Origin: Adiantum capillus-veneris
Lineage: Eukaryota > Streptophyta > Polypodiopsida > Polypodiales > Pteridaceae
DNA: 64,000 nucleotides
Direction: 5' to 3'
NCBI GenBank assembly: GCA_014529385.2
Contig: CM043945.1
Location: 91,091,112-91,155,111, forward strand
The position numbers were made by a program, and so were the translations under genes. Below the pieces are notes generated by a model. That model ran no database searches, was not told the DNA's origin, and was given only the letters and a program-made list of their open reading frames with translations. The stretch's first letter is position 1, and every line of letters starts with the position of its first letter. Shown here one piece after another: positions 1 to 11,701 of the stretch.

Positions 1-530
1 CGGTAGACAAATATGCATATCAAGTGTGGTGCACTTCTCAGAGGGCAGTATCTATGTCAAGTGCAATGCACTTCGCAGCGCGCAATAGGTCCTCAATGAG
101 CTTCGTGTCAACAATGTTGTCTCATGGAGTGTATTGAGTGTAGGACATGTCCAACATGGTCAGGGCCATGAAGCTCTAGACTATTTTCAGCACCAAGAAA
201 GGAACAATATCCGCTACATGGAGGGGAAGAGAATAGGCCTTTCTTTTGTGAGCTCACTAAAGACTGCGCCAAAGAAGTACCAAGGCAGTAGGATACATGC
301 TAATATTCATGATATTGGGTTACTTGAAAAGAACACATACTTAAGCAACACCTTAATCAGTATCTATGTCAAGTGCACTACACTTTTCAGAGTGCAACAG
401 GTCCTGGACGAGCTTCCTCTTTGCAGTGTTGTCTCATGGAGTGCATTGATTGCTGGATATGTCCAATACTATATATTAAGGAGATTGGTTCTTCAGTGCC
501 ATGTGTCAAACTTTGCTGCATCCGATGAGT
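1..530 (+). pseudogene. PPR-repeat protein fragment (decayed)
   Basis: This is a remnant of a plant pentatricopeptide-repeat gene of the kind that encodes organelle RNA-binding or editing factors. The frame that contains 134-540 shows a decayed PPR signature twice: SIYVKCNALRSAQ, a stop, then VLNELRVNNVVSWSVL at the left, and LISIYVKCTTLFRVQQVLDELP followed by VVSWSALIAGYVQ at about 354-470. The 5' end lies outside the window. The left unit has an in-frame TAG at 86-88 where the right unit has CAG (gln), so this is a mutated copy, not an intact gene. Downstream the frame runs into a GA microsatellite at 545-588. No PPR tail domain such as DYW is present. I am confident about the family and the decay; the exact 3' limit is approximate. 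Confidence 0.8.
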
Positions 531-541
531 TCCGGTATATA

Positions 542-544
<3 letters not shown>

Positions 545-588
<44 letters not shown>
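545..588. repeat. (GA)n microsatellite
   Basis: An uninterrupted GA dinucleotide run of about 44 bp directly follows the PPR fragment. Open frames through it encode only Arg-Glu repeats and are not genes. Confidence 0.95.
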
Positions 589-592
<4 letters not shown>

Positions 593-920
593 CACCTAGC
601 TACTTGGATAACCCAACTTCCAAGAAAGCACATCATACCCGCCAGTTTCGCAGCCCGGCTTGAAACGTCACTAAGAGCAGCAAGAGGCGATCAAGGACAG
701 AAGGGCCGAGGAGGTGAACTCATTCAACTTATTGATAATTGTTATAAAATTTGTAAGTCAACCTGTTTAGTGCCAATGCAGGTGTAAATGTGAGAAGTCA
801 ATTATAAATATACTACTAGGTATTTTTAGTTCTTTTTTGCCACTAAACGTGAAGTGACCACGTCCTCTTGCTCTGCAATGTTAACTGAAGAGAGTACATA
901 GGCGCACGAGTGATTTAACA

Positions 921-921
921 T

Positions 922-955
<34 letters not shown>
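921..955. repeat. (GA)n microsatellite
   Basis: A GA run of about 33 bp. It is one of five GA runs within the first 3.2 kb, all GA on the plus strand. The 330 bp between the previous run and this one hold nothing I recognise. Confidence 0.95.
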
Positions 956-957
<2 letters not shown>

Positions 958-1002
958 GAAGAGCTAGACATATATGCTCCGGCGGCATTCGACAACACTT
1001 GA

Positions 1003-1004
<2 letters not shown>

Positions 1005-1041
<37 letters not shown>
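1005..1041. repeat. (GA)n microsatellite
   Basis: A GA run of about 36 bp, 50 bp from the previous GA run and 30 bp upstream of a GT run, so the three form a compound microsatellite cluster. Confidence 0.95.
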
Positions 1042-1044
<3 letters not shown>

Positions 1045-1068
1045 CACCCATGAGAACTGGATACAGGA

Positions 1069-1093
1069 CTGTGTGTGTGTGTGTGTGTGTGTA
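1069..1093. repeat. (GT)n microsatellite
   Basis: A GT run of about 24 bp at the end of the compound cluster. The sequence from 1094 to 1465 after it is AT-rich and shows no gene. Confidence 0.9.
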
Positions 1094-1469
1094 TGACCAC
1101 CCATCCAATGAGAGAGCTGCTCAGACTTCTAGCATGTGTGTCATTAATTTAATTTGTGTCATAGTAAAAGTGAGCGAGATCCGTCGGTAGGCGGGTCGTG
1201 CAAGCTAGTACAATGTTATGTGAATCAATTTAAGGCAATCAAAAATAGAATTTTCATATGTAAATATAAATTTTGAGTATTTGGCAGAAAGTCTACAAAA
1301 TTTGGGGAAATTTGGAGTTATAGTTTGTCAATTTCCTCACAAAATATGTCCGTAAGGAGTGTACTCTGGCAAAAAAATGGCCTTATAAAAGGGCAACGTT
1401 TGGGTTTAACTAAGATGCATCCGGCGAATGAAAAGAGCACTCTAATAATAAGATGCATCTGATGAAATG

Positions 1470-1490
1470 AAGAGAGAGAGAGAGAGAGAA
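1470..1490. repeat. (GA)n microsatellite
   Basis: A short GA run of about 20 bp in AT-rich intergenic DNA. Confidence 0.9.
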
Positions 1491-1595
1491 TATTTATTTG
1501 CCGGCTTAGGGGAGTTCAATTTTGAATTGAAGGCTACTGGGCGAAAGCTACCACCTTAATGTCACACGAGTACATTCATGTCACTCCTGATTAAC

Positions 1596-1596
<1 letters not shown>

Positions 1597-1631
<35 letters not shown>
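1597..1631. repeat. (GA)n microsatellite
   Basis: A GA run of about 33 bp. ORFs over it on both strands are low-complexity artefacts. Confidence 0.95.
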
Positions 1632-1634
<3 letters not shown>

Positions 1635-3073
1635 GAACTCATGCGAGCTTTGTTGTGTTCGTGTGTGTCGATCCTCTGTCTTTGTGTGTGGGCCTTCGGC
1701 CCTAACCAGCTTCTGCATCCCCTCGGCGTTGGGCGAATAACTATTGGAGATGGGAATGGTAGACATATTGATCATATCCACCAGACCATCGGTGTAGTAC
1801 CTAGCCAGAGAGACGTGATGCACCTAAACATCACGTGCGAGCACCAAACAGAGAGATGCAACCTTCTCAAGTTCTCCACGAGAGATTAGATGTGTGTTAG
1901 AGAGCTTGGAACCATGGCATTTCGAACAGGCAGCTTGGTGCAATACACATGGACTGGAGGGCGTAAATAGTAAGGTGGTGCATGCAATGTGCATGTCGAA
2001 GCGTGCCACGCTTGGGCATCCCCCATGTCGTCGTCTGAGGTTAGGAGTTCGATCATGGACGTGAAGGCCGTGAATAGTAAGGTGATCAATGACTCGTCTG
2101 CGATGTGCATGTCATAAGAGAAGCAAAGCATGTCGGACTGTACCAGGCTAATTGGGGGTCACTACGTCGTCATTTCAGGAATTTGATATTCAGTGACAAT
2201 GTATATACATCCTGTTCCACGATACCCCGGCCCATCATCCGCCGACTCCTTCAGATTCTTCTTGCAATGCACTTCATCCACAACCTCTTCTTTAGCCCAC
2301 TCCGTCAACAATGTTTTCCTCTGACCCTTCAGCTTCTCCTTGCAGCCGAGTCTGTCAACAGAGTTAGCACAATCTCTCATCCTGCACTCCACCTTTGTGG
2401 TGCTCCCCTGACGAGGACACCCTTCCCTCTCGTGTCCCTCCACCGCCGACTGGTCGTTGATCATCATTGAAGGGACGTCAAGCAGCCAACTGCACGAGCA
2501 AAGATTAGACCTTCAAGTTTTCATGTGTCGTGACTCGTTAATTAAAAACTCACCCATGTTTTTTTTTTGGCTTTGAGGAGCATGATTTGAAGGTTAAATC
2601 GTGGGAGAGCTCAGCTATCATCTTCTTATTTAGTTGTGTTAGCCATAATCCGTACTATGCTTGAGAGGAAAGTACGCTTAAAAAATTGAGTTCAGATAGT
2701 GTAGGGTTAATGGCCATCCTGGTGAAACACAAGTAGAAGTGGAGACAGAAGTTGCACGGACTGAAGTGTCTGGATTTGTTTTCATATATGACGTTGGCAC
2801 CATTATTAGTGACTAATATATGTCAGCAATTGTCAAAATGATGTTCAATGCTGAGATTGTGGCATCCATTACACCTTTCGATTGTACTAATTAGTTAACT
2901 TGATATTATTGGAGATGGGAACCTTGAAGCTGATGCTGCTCTTAGTTTTGTTTGTTTAGGTCTCGATCAAGGTCATGCAATCAAATCCTGTAGTGTTGTG
3001 TTTGATCATGTAGAAGCAACATTTTAATGTGTTCAAATGCACATACGAGTGGTTGAGAAAAGTAAATATTATC

Positions 3074-3077
<4 letters not shown>
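1632..3077. other. Intergenic, no gene recognised
   Basis: Only short overlapping open frames exist here, none with recognisable motifs. A phrase around 1960-2000 (a 'gtaaatagtaaggtg' type string followed by 'gatgtgcatgtc'-like sequence) recurs in degenerate form around 2070-2115, so part of this stretch is an old local duplication. Confidence 0.6.

Positions 3078-3116
<39 letters not shown>
3078..3116. repeat. (GA)n microsatellite
   Basis: A GA run of about 38 bp. The overlapping minus-strand ORF encodes a Ser-Leu repeat and is not supported as a gene. Confidence 0.95.
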
Positions 3117-3118
<2 letters not shown>

Positions 3119-4125
3119 GTCGCCACCCAGAAAGTGCTCCTCACACTGCAACTCACATTTAAATCCCACCTCACACCTCCCATTTCTTCTACCTTGATCC
3201 ACGCTCCCCTCCCTGTACGCTGCAGCGCCTAGCTTCTTTCGTGCGGGCGTGTTTGCATGCACTTCCTCTTGGAATAGCCTCCCATCTCTTTTGTCACCGG
3301 TTTTATGTCCACATAGATGCAGCAAATCCACTGACAATCGAAGGAAGAAACAATGTTTTCCACACAAGTCGAGAATAAATAGGAAGAGCATAATGAGGAG
3401 TACTCAAAAGCAATGAGTTTTTCCACTTTTGATCATACTGAAAACATGTGCTTAGAAGAAGGATTTGTACCAAGCCAATAGGTCGATGCACACAATTGCT
3501 TGCATCTTTTCCACTTGCGACCTTGCATATGTGCCTGCTCACGTTCTTCCCCTTCTACCTCATCTCACTGTTTTCCTGGTGCTCACGTGCATGCCAAAGT
3601 AGTGGTTGCCGTGTTCATCACATGCCGCACCTTGGATCAGTATGTGAATGTAAATGTAATTACTTTCATGGGAAGGCAAGCATGCCTTTCACCTTAAGTG
3701 CATCGATACATGGCTTAGTAGCCACTCCACCTACCCTTTATGCCGAAACAGACTTGAGGTTGATAGCACAACATCGATGAACCTGGTTTAAATTCCAATG
3801 CGAGGAGGCCATCATCAATGGGGTGTAATTCAAATCTTGAAGCCTCAATAGGAATTTATAAAGCGTTTCAATTTTATGTGTAAAGAGAACCTGAAAACTC
3901 AAAAATGCAATCAAGTGTCGATGATCCCAAAAACAAGACAAGGAAGAAAAATGAGCTTATGGAGATCTATCAGTAGAAAATTGAACCATGGAAAAATACC
4001 TTTCGATCAATACGAGTTTCACAAAAAGCTTGGGCATTGCATGATCCTTGAAGATTCTATTTTGAACCATCTTTTTGAAGTACAACAAGCACGATGTAAG
4101 AGGAGAAGAAAAGCATAGGGGGCAG
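3117..4125. other. Intergenic, no gene recognised
   Basis: Several 60-136 codon open frames overlap on both strands but show no conserved motif, no compositional bias typical of coding sequence and no likely start context. I see nothing to annotate here. Confidence 0.55.
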
Positions 4126-4129
4126 AAGC

Positions 4130-4470
4130 TGGGCTATTGAATGCAAGCAGCAGGGACTTGAAGGTTGTTGGGTTGCCAAGTGCAGCAAGCAGGATGCAAG
4201 AGGGAGGAAAAGCAATCAATCTTTGATAGGAAATTTTGACCTCGAGGAAGAAGGTGCCAGCATTGTTGACATGGATGTACTAGCAAGACTTTCAAGCTCA
4301 AAGATTCAAGACATGTTCCCGTCACACCTATCAGCACCATGGAAGGAACATGTTGGGCTGTTAAATTTGAGTGATAGGGATTTTGAGGTTACAAAGGATG
4401 CCAAATGTGGCAAACAGAATGGAAGAGGGGAGGGACATTAGAAAAAGTTTGGACTCAAAAATGGGCCTTG
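4130..4470 (+). repeat. Dispersed repeat, copy 1 (partial)
   Basis: This stretch matches 40395-40690 in the same orientation over about 300 bp with moderate divergence. Shared landmarks are a 'gaatgcaagca..aggacttgaaggttgttgggttgcc'-like start, an 'agatagaaggtgcc'-like middle and the end 'gatgccaaatgtggcaa' followed by 'atggaagaggggagg'. The 20-30 bp after it (a 'gtttggactcaaaaa' string near 4450) is the reverse complement of a 'tttttgagtccaaac' string at 40052-40070. This copy lacks the (CT)n tract present in the two copies near 40-41 kb. It is a noncoding member of an interspersed family of unknown class. Confidence 0.7.
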
Positions 4471-5195
4471 TAAGAAATGCCAGGTTAGCTTAGAGAGAGA
4501 TAATAAAAAGTCCCTAATTTCATTTTTGATATTCGCTTTCAAAAAAACTCGGATATCAAATTTGGGAGGTACGTTTATTAAAACTCTCAAAAAGTGTTCA
4601 GACAATGATAACATACGACGGCTCCAAATTGAACGCCGATTATCTCAATCTTTTGGATTTTTCAAAACTAAGATTTGACGCTCAACGAAGTGCAACACCA
4701 TTTTAAATAATTTGAAAAAATCTCGTTTCACAAATTCTAAATGTGTATGCTAGGATTGTGTTATTTAATGATTTCTAAGCTCTAGTTGCCTTTAATTTAG
4801 ATAAATTATCATGATTGTATGAGTCTATTTTAATTTCTCTACTATAAAATTTAAGAATAAACCTCCAATATAGTTTTTGGAAAGAGGATTTGTATGACAT
4901 CAATGCTTTTCAAAATTCAACAAATGCTTCTAGAAGTAGCTTCTCAAAAAATGAGGTGTCAAAAAAACCAATTGATATGATTTTAAAGCAGCATATAGAT
5001 TGATTACAGCAATTAAAAAAGATAATATGTAAAGGCAAATACTATTAAACACTCTTGTCATAATTTGGTGACTTTAATCCATGTATAACAAAATACTTGG
5101 TCATGGTTTTGTAGCATGCTATCAAGTTTTAAATACACGATAATTTAAACAACATTCAAACTAATATTTCACACTTAAAAAGTCAAAACAATACT
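4471..5195. other. AT-rich intergenic DNA
   Basis: AT-rich sequence without a gene. The phrase around 4880-4975 (decayed 'cttctcaaaaaatgaggtgtcaaaaaa') recurs around 5995-6085 with 'ggaggtgtttaaaaacacc', so the AT-rich flanks of the first palindromic array are related to each other. Confidence 0.5.
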
Positions 5196-5199
5196 ATAT

Positions 5200-5850
5200 A
5201 GTATCCTATGGCTATAAGACCATGAGATGCCATCTATTGCACCTATGGCCTTAAGGTCATATGGTGCTCTTTGTAGACATGTCTATGACTTTAATATGTC
5301 TCTTTATGACCTCAAAGCCATAGGGTTAGGATTGTTAGCTGGTCCCAACGTATAAAGAGGTCCAGTCCTTCAAAGCCATATGGGACTTTATTTATGTGCC
5401 ACCCTATGTCCCTAAGGCTGTAGGATGTCTTAGGGCCACAAGATGTTGTTTATGCCAATAAGAAGCCCTTCTATGCTCTATGTTGGCACACTATGTCCCC
5501 AGGCGCACAAGGTGTGCCTCGTATGCTAGTTAGAAACCCTTTATTCTATATGTTGTCACCATATGGCCTTAGACCATAGGGTGCCCTCTGTGCTAGTAAG
5601 AAATCCTCTATACTCTGTGTTTGCACCCTATGGACCTAGGGCCACAAGGTACCCTCTACGCTAGTAAGAAATCCTCTACGCTCAATATTGAGACCATGTG
5701 GCCCCAAAGCCATAGGATATCCTCTATGGTAGTGAGAAAAACCCTCTATGATCTATGTTCACAAACAATTAAAAAATCTAAACAATACTATAGAGTATCC
5801 TATGGCCCTAAGACCATAAGATGTCATCTATTGCACCTATAATTCCATTT
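5200..5850. repeat. Palindromic-core repeat array A
   Basis: About nine degenerate units in which a core of CCTATGGCC, a 2-4 base centre and GGCCATAGG alternates with a spacer reading close to 'ctctatgctagtaagaaa' and 'ctctatgttggcac'. The core is an inverted repeat able to fold into a short hairpin. Units are roughly 70-80 bp. The array belongs to the same subfamily as array B at 9.5-11.4 kb. It has no coding content; short open frames over it are spurious. Confidence 0.85.
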
Positions 5851-6545
5851 GGTATTTTATTTAACTATACAAAGTTAGATGAGGCACTTACTTAGATAAA
5901 CTATCATAATTCTAACTTTGAAATTATTTCTTAACATAAAACTACAATATAAAAACTCCTAATATAAGTTTGTGCCAAAGAATCAATGTTAAGATGAAGA
6001 TTTTTTACATCAAGTACATGCTTTAAAACTTCACTCAAAGGTTTTAGAGATGGTGTCTCAAAAAAAGGAGGTGTTTAAAAACACCATTTGATGTGAATAA
6101 TACGAATTGTATATATTGATTATGTCAAAATAGTATAAAGTATAAACATAAAGATTACCACCAACTTGACAGTTTCATAAAAATGATGGTCTTCATCGCA
6201 TGTACAATAAAAGACTAACTAGAAAGAGTATGATATCTCCGAGATTGAGGGTGTTCAAAAAACACCGTTTTGTAACACTACCAAATGTCAAGAAATTTTG
6301 ATTGTTTGGATCACTTAATAAAGACAATTAATAAGAAGAAAAAGTTAACAATACCATAGAAGCATCAAACAATGAAACCAAAGAACTTGAATGAGAGAAG
6401 TCTCCTGACAATAGGATGCACTCCATTAAAAAAACAGCTTAAAGATGTTTCAAGATATCCCACAACATTCCATCAAGTTTAAATTTTTAAAAGTACACAT
6501 TGCCAAATACTTGGTAGATGCTATTTAGAATACTTAACTAGTACA
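5851..6545. other. AT-rich flank of the first HAD-like gene
   Basis: AT-rich sequence with no gene. Two short inverted motifs, GGTGTTTAAAAACACC near 6068 and GGTGTTCAAAAAACACC near 6248, resemble the GTGTTTTGAAACAC motif of the tandem repeat at 30955-31225. Confidence 0.5.
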
Positions 6546-6546
6546 C

Positions 6547-7304
6547 TTAAAATGGCCTCCTTCTCTTGAGATTTTGAGTCCTTTGAGACATATAACATTG
6601 CATTACATAGTGAGTCTCAGGATCAGGATGGAACATTACAAAATTTCTTATGGTATAGTCTCTCTTGTCTTTAGCATACAACCATCCACATAACCATGGA
6701 ACAATTTCATCTTTTAAAAAATTTGAAGCAATTGAGTAGGTTGGTTCCAAAACTTTGGAAAAATCATATAAGTTCCTTACATATTCCACATCACTCGATA
6801 TGGACTATCATCAAATATTATAGTGTTGCCCCCATCTAAATAATCAAATAGCTTCCATATGGTCGAAAGATTTTTGTGATAGGCTCTTTTGTAACCGATC
6901 ATGAAATTTGAATTTTGGCAGCACCGGTTATCCATAATCATCTTGAATTTGTGACTTTGTGTAGGAAAACAGGTCTTGATTATGTGTTGAGCTTTTTGTA
7001 AACGATGGCAGCTCCAAATCCAAACTTCAAAGAACTCAAAGCAAAATCTTAAGAAATACTCTGCATCTGGACGCACCGCATACACCTCATTGTTATCTTC
7101 TACAATGCACATGTACTTGGTCCAAGTTGGCCTTGATTGAAGCTCAAATGTTGCAAGAAGCACACCCTCTAAATCCAAGATAAGCATTCTTTTGTCATGT
7201 TTGAAAGATGTTGGTAGATAATGAAACCATTGCTCTTGGTTTGAATGTGATATTTGATGTAATATGAAAGGGAGCTCTTCTATTTTGTGATAATCTAATA
7301 GCAA
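6547..7304 (-). pseudogene. FCP1/NIF-type HAD phosphatase-like gene, copy A (frameshifted)
   Basis: The family normally removes phosphate from serine in proteins such as the RNA polymerase II C-terminal domain. The 175-residue segment 7304-6777 shows the HAD order: motif I as ILDLEGVL (residues 42-49), a PDAEYFLRF segment near 80, WIWSC near 95-99, and the acidic motif IFDDSPYR near 163-170. The second Asp of the canonical DxD is Glu here (DLE), which would weaken a true phosphatase. The protein continues in another frame from 6789 (MEYVRNLYDF) to the stop at 6547, with WLCGWLYAKDKRDY, typical of the end of this domain. So there is a frameshift or an unresolved splice at 6777-6789. It lies in the same orientation as copy B and between palindromic arrays A and B. 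The upstream exon is not identified. Confidence 0.75.
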
Positions 7305-7794
7305 AACATTTTTTCTTAGAAGCCCTGAAATGATTTAAAAAAAAAAGTTAATACAGAGATCTTAAGTGTGTTGAAGACCTTAGGGACATAGGGTGCTAAT
7401 TTGTGGTTACACTTAGTAAGTCCTATGCAAGAACACATGCCAAACTATGACCCTATGGCCTTAGATTCATAGGGTGTTGAAACCATAAAGTGAAATTCCC
7501 CCAAGGACATATAGGGTGAGATTTGACCTTATGAGCATGTAGATTGTCCTTGATGGCACAGTGAACTCAAATTTCAAAGCAAACAACTGTAAAAGCTTTA
7601 AAAAAAAAGAGCATTTGGCGTATGAAACACAGAAGTTACTTATAGTATTGAAAGACAATTTAAAAAACTATTAATCATTTACATCTTCATATATCTTGAA
7701 ACCCTAAGTACTCTAAAAAAGTCTCTGAGTACATAAAGATCTTTGTAAATGACAAAATGTTACAAAACATTGCTCCATCATTTCTTGATATAGG
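7305..7794. other. Spacer between HAD-like copies with isolated palindromic cores
   Basis: No gene. Sequence at 7375-7530 carries three or four isolated, degraded copies of the 'ccctatggcc..catagggtg' core, showing that the motif has spread into the immediate flank of the HAD-like genes. Confidence 0.6.
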
Positions 7795-9195
7795 GCTATT
7801 TGAGATCATACTGAATTTTTAGATGCTTTATATAATTCCTGGCTTCATGTACTTTGATCACAGGCTCCTTGTATCCCAATTTTTGGGCAAGCATGATTGC
7901 TTCTGTACCTTTCAAGGTTGATAATGATTTGATATTCTTTAAGACCCTTACTTTTTCTCGATCACGCCTGAAAGTTTCTTGTCTTGACTTCGAGTGGACA
8001 TTCCACTAGTGCTAGATGTTGTAACTTTCTCATTGTGAAGAGGACGAGAAACTTCTGGTAGCCTTCCCCGTGGAGTAGGTTTTTCCTAGAAAAATTAGAT
8101 TTCTCTCCTCCCACTCTGCAACAACCTTGTGTATACGGTTATAAAGCTCATGACCTTGAGCAATGGGTGCTTGTCCATATAAATGAGACCCTGTAAACTG
8201 CGAATGTCATTAACATGATTGAGAGCTTTGATATATGGTAGCAGCTCCCCAAGGAGGATATTATCCTCCTCATCATCAACATTAAATGATGGTGGAAAAA
8301 TACAATTCAATGCAGGATTCACACATCCCTTTAATGGTTCATCATCTACAAGAAGCAATCTTCTTGCATCAAGCCCAAATTTTGATGATGCAATAGCCAG
8401 CGGTTTGAAAAGTGCTTCTACTCTTGGATTATCTAAGTGAGTGATCCTTGATTCTACGCATGGTTGACATTGGCTTTGCCCCCACATCATAAAGAATGGA
8501 AATTTTTCTTTAGCTTCCTTTTCTAAAATCTTGATGATGTCCACAACATGTATGTCATTAGCAGCTGACCATATCCCTACATTGAAATTACTAAATAGAG
8601 CCTTTAAAAACTCAATGCATCCTGGATGAAGAACAATATGCTCATGTCCAAACTTTAAGCTCTTCATTTTCTTGGACTTTTGCTAGCATCTTCTCAGGAA
8701 CAATCCACACAAGCTCACTATTATAGTCAGCATTGGTTTGTTGGTGGATGGAAGGTCTGACTCACCATGCACTTCGATTTCCAAATCCTGGGGTGCTAAA
8801 ATATTTGTGTTGGATTCTCCTTCTGGTGTTGCACATGTTCTGGAACTTCCATTGCCTTCTACTTCCATTGTGGTGTCATGCAATCCAATTCCCAACTCTT
8901 GGGCTACTAGAATATTTTCATTGGATTCTTCTTCTTCCCTTGCACATGTTCTGGAACTTTCACTGTCTTCTTCCATTGGATTACTCTTTAAATTTATCTC
9001 CAGTCGTTGTAGCAATCGACCTTCAAAGACTTGTAGATTCTTGTCATCTTTGTCAGAAACTCTTTGGTTGACATGGAGATTGATAGAATCTTTCTCAGTA
9101 GGGTCAATGGCATTACCATCCTCTATACCAACAATCTCGAGTAAAACTTTGTCAGCCGCAATATCTTGTTGAAGGACTGCAAGTTTAAAGAACAC
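7795..9195 (-). pseudogene. FCP1/NIF-type HAD phosphatase-like gene, copy B (stop and missing nucleophile)
   Basis: One minus-strand frame runs from 9195 to 8095 with a single in-frame TAG at 8683-8685. The N-terminal part is acidic and holds a tandem repeat of about 40 residues (SSRTCAREEEESNENILVAQ and SSRTCATPEGESNTNILAPQ). The HAD part follows: motif I region reads IIVSLCGLF, with Ser where the nucleophilic Asp should be, then VLHPGCIEFLKAL, VGIWSAAND and the acidic motif LLLVDDEP. A last segment in another frame (about 7975-7795, ETFRRDREKVRVLKN to QYDLK and a stop) looks like the C-terminal exon. An acceptor-like TTGCAG precedes the frame near 9178, so more 5' exons may exist. Loss of the nucleophile and the stop argue for a pseudogene or a non-catalytic paralogue. 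Confidence 0.7.
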
Positions 9196-9479
9196 CTAAT
9201 TTTAGATTCCAAAGTATCTACATTTTGATAACTCTTTTGTGTCACACTCTTAGAAAAAACTAATCACAAATAGCAAATTTACTAACTGACAATACATCTA
9301 CAATGAATTTATTTTTATGCTCCTTATTGTCTAGAGATTCCTAATCTTTATCTAGCTACATTAGTTCTTTGTCCATGATCGTGGTGCCTAGAAGTATACT
9401 TGGAGAAACATTTATGACTTTAAGCTCTAGAGCAGAAGTCTCATTTTCTATTGCCATGATCTTCTTGCATTGGATGATT

Positions 9480-11395
9480 TCCTTGACTAAGTTTCTTATG
9501 GCCTTCAGGCCATACAGTTCTCTTTGTAGATATCTCTATGACTTTAAGATAATCCAAAATATGTCTGTTTATGGCCTCAAGTCCATAGGGTTAGGATTGT
9601 TGGGAGGTCTCAACATATAAATAGATACATGGCTTTAAATCCATATGGTACTTTATTTATGTGTAACCCTATGGCCCTAAGGCCATGGGTTGTCATAGGG
9701 ACACAAGATTCCCTCTATGAGCACTAGTAAGAAACCATATATGCTTTATGTTGGCACCTTATTGACCCGAGGGCCACAAGGTCTGTCTTTTATGCTAGTA
9801 AGAAACCCTTTATGCTACATGTTATCACTCTATGGCGTTTGGGCCATAGGGTGCCGTATGTGCTAGTAACAAATCCTCTATGCTCTATGTTTGCACCCTA
9901 TGGACCTAGGGCCACAAGGTACCCTCTATGATAGTAAGAAATCCTCTATTATCTATGTTTGCACCCTATGGACCTAGGGCCACAAGGTACCCTCTATGCT
10001 AGTAAGAAATCCTTTATGCTCAATATTGAAACCCTATGGCCCCAAGGCCATAGGATGTCCTCTATGCTAGTAAGAAAAACCGTGTACGCTCTATGTTGGC
10101 ACCCTATGGATACTTGAGGGCCACAAGGTACCCTTTATAATGCTACTAAGAAACCTTGTATGCTCTAGGGGAGCACCAAATAGCCCCTAGGCCACAAGGT
10201 TCCCTCTATGCTAGAAAGAAAACCTCTACAGTCTACATTGGCAACCTACAGCCCTAGGGCCATAGGGTGCATCAAATGGCTCCTAGGCCACATGGTGCCC
10301 TCTATGCTAGAAAGGAAACCTCTGCGCTCTACATTGACACTCTATGGCCCCAAGGCCATAGGGTGTCCCTTATGCCTAGTATGAAACCATTGAAACTCTG
10401 TATTAGAATCTAAAGACCGTAGGCCACAAGGTGAGCTCTATGTTAGTAAGAAACCATCTAAACTCTATGTTGGTAGCCAAAGGCCATAGGATAGACAAGG
10501 AACCCTTTAGGAGCATTCCCCACAAAGACCACCTTATGGCCCCAGGGTGATTTAGTGGCCTAGGTGCCCTTCTTAAGACTCTTTTATTTTTGTATCATAT
10601 GGCCCCAGGGAAATAAGCTATCCTCTATGCTATCAAAAAACCGTTTATGCTCTTTGTTGGAATCATATGGCCCCAAGGACATAGGGTGCTCTCTATGCTA
10701 GCAAGAAACCCTCCATGCTATATGTTTGCACCCTATGGCACCAAGGACACAGGGTGTCCTCCATGATAGTAAGAAACCCTCTATGCTCTAGTTTACACCC
10801 CATTTGACTATGTTAACACCCTATGGCCCTGGGGCCATAGGGTGCTCCCTAGGGCCACAAGGTGCCCTTTAACTTAGGAAGAGACCCTTTATGCCCTAAA
10901 TTGGTACTCTTTGGCCTCACGGTCATAGGGTGCCTTCTATGCTAGTAGGATACATTATATGGTCTAGGTTTTCACTCTATAGTGTAGGACTAAAAGGTTT
11001 TCTCTATGAAGAAACCATGTATACTATATGTTGGCAGTGTATGGCCCTAAGGATAGAAGGAAACCCTAGGGCTATAGGGTGTCCTCTATGCTACTATCAT
11101 ATGGTCCAAGGGCTAGATAGTGACCAAGGTATCATGTGCTAATAAAAAGCCCTCTATGTTCTATGTTGGCACCCTATGGTCCCAAGGCCATAGGGTGGTC
11201 TTTATGCTAGTAAAATTCCCTCTATGCACTATGTTTACGTGTATACTTATAAGAAGCCATTTATGCACTATGTTGGCGTCTTATGACCCTAGATCCATAA
11301 GATGTCCTCTATGGTAAAAGAGAAATTGTATATGGGATATGATGGCATCCTATGGTCCTAGGGCCATAGGGTGTCCTCTATGCTAGCAAAATGTG
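9480..11395. repeat. Palindromic-core repeat array B
   Basis: About 25 units of roughly 70-80 bp. The typical unit is a CCCTATGGCCCC-AAGGCCATAGGGTG core followed by 'ccctctatgctagtaagaaa' and 'ctctatgctctatgttggca'. Many cores are near-perfect inverted repeats; others have one arm changed to 'ccacaaggt'. The array begins about 280 bp upstream of the HAD-like copy B and ends just before the AT-rich region at 11.4 kb. It is the best-preserved array of this spacer type in the window. Confidence 0.9.
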
Positions 11396-11570
11396 TAAGT
11401 TAAAAAATACGATAAATATGCAACACGATATACAAAATTGAATCATTATGATACATCATACATTTGTTGCTTTACCACATAGTTGAAGGGGTCTTTGCCT
11501 TCAAATATCATCATAACATTCAAACATTTAAATCAAAATTTCAAGTACTTTAATTCACAAATGCACTGAT

Positions 11571-11701
11571 CTGTTGGTGGATGGAAGGTCCGGCTCACCA
11601 TGCACTTTGATTTACAAATCGTGAGGGGCAAAATTATTTGTGCTGGATTCTCCTTATGGCATTGCACATGTTTTGGAACTTGCATTGCCTTCTACTTCCA
11701 A
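11571..11701 (-). pseudogene. Partial duplicate of the HAD-like copy B exon
   Basis: About 130 bp here align in the same orientation with 8737-8867 inside HAD-like copy B. Both begin near 'gttggtggatggaaggtc' and end near 'ttgccttctacttcca', with roughly 80-85 percent identity by eye. It carries one part of the acidic repeat exon only, on the far side of array B, so it is a third, much smaller copy of the gene family. Confidence 0.8.

Noticed and set aside
999-1190. Open frames made of Arg-Glu or Ser-Leu repeats (also near 1580, 3000, 41000, 44700 and 54850).
   Set aside because: They are translations of GA/CT microsatellites with no flanking coding signal.
2105-2470. A protein gene at 2105-2470 (121 codons, plus) or its antisense frame.
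   Set aside because: No motif, both strands are open to a similar extent, and no promoter or splice context.
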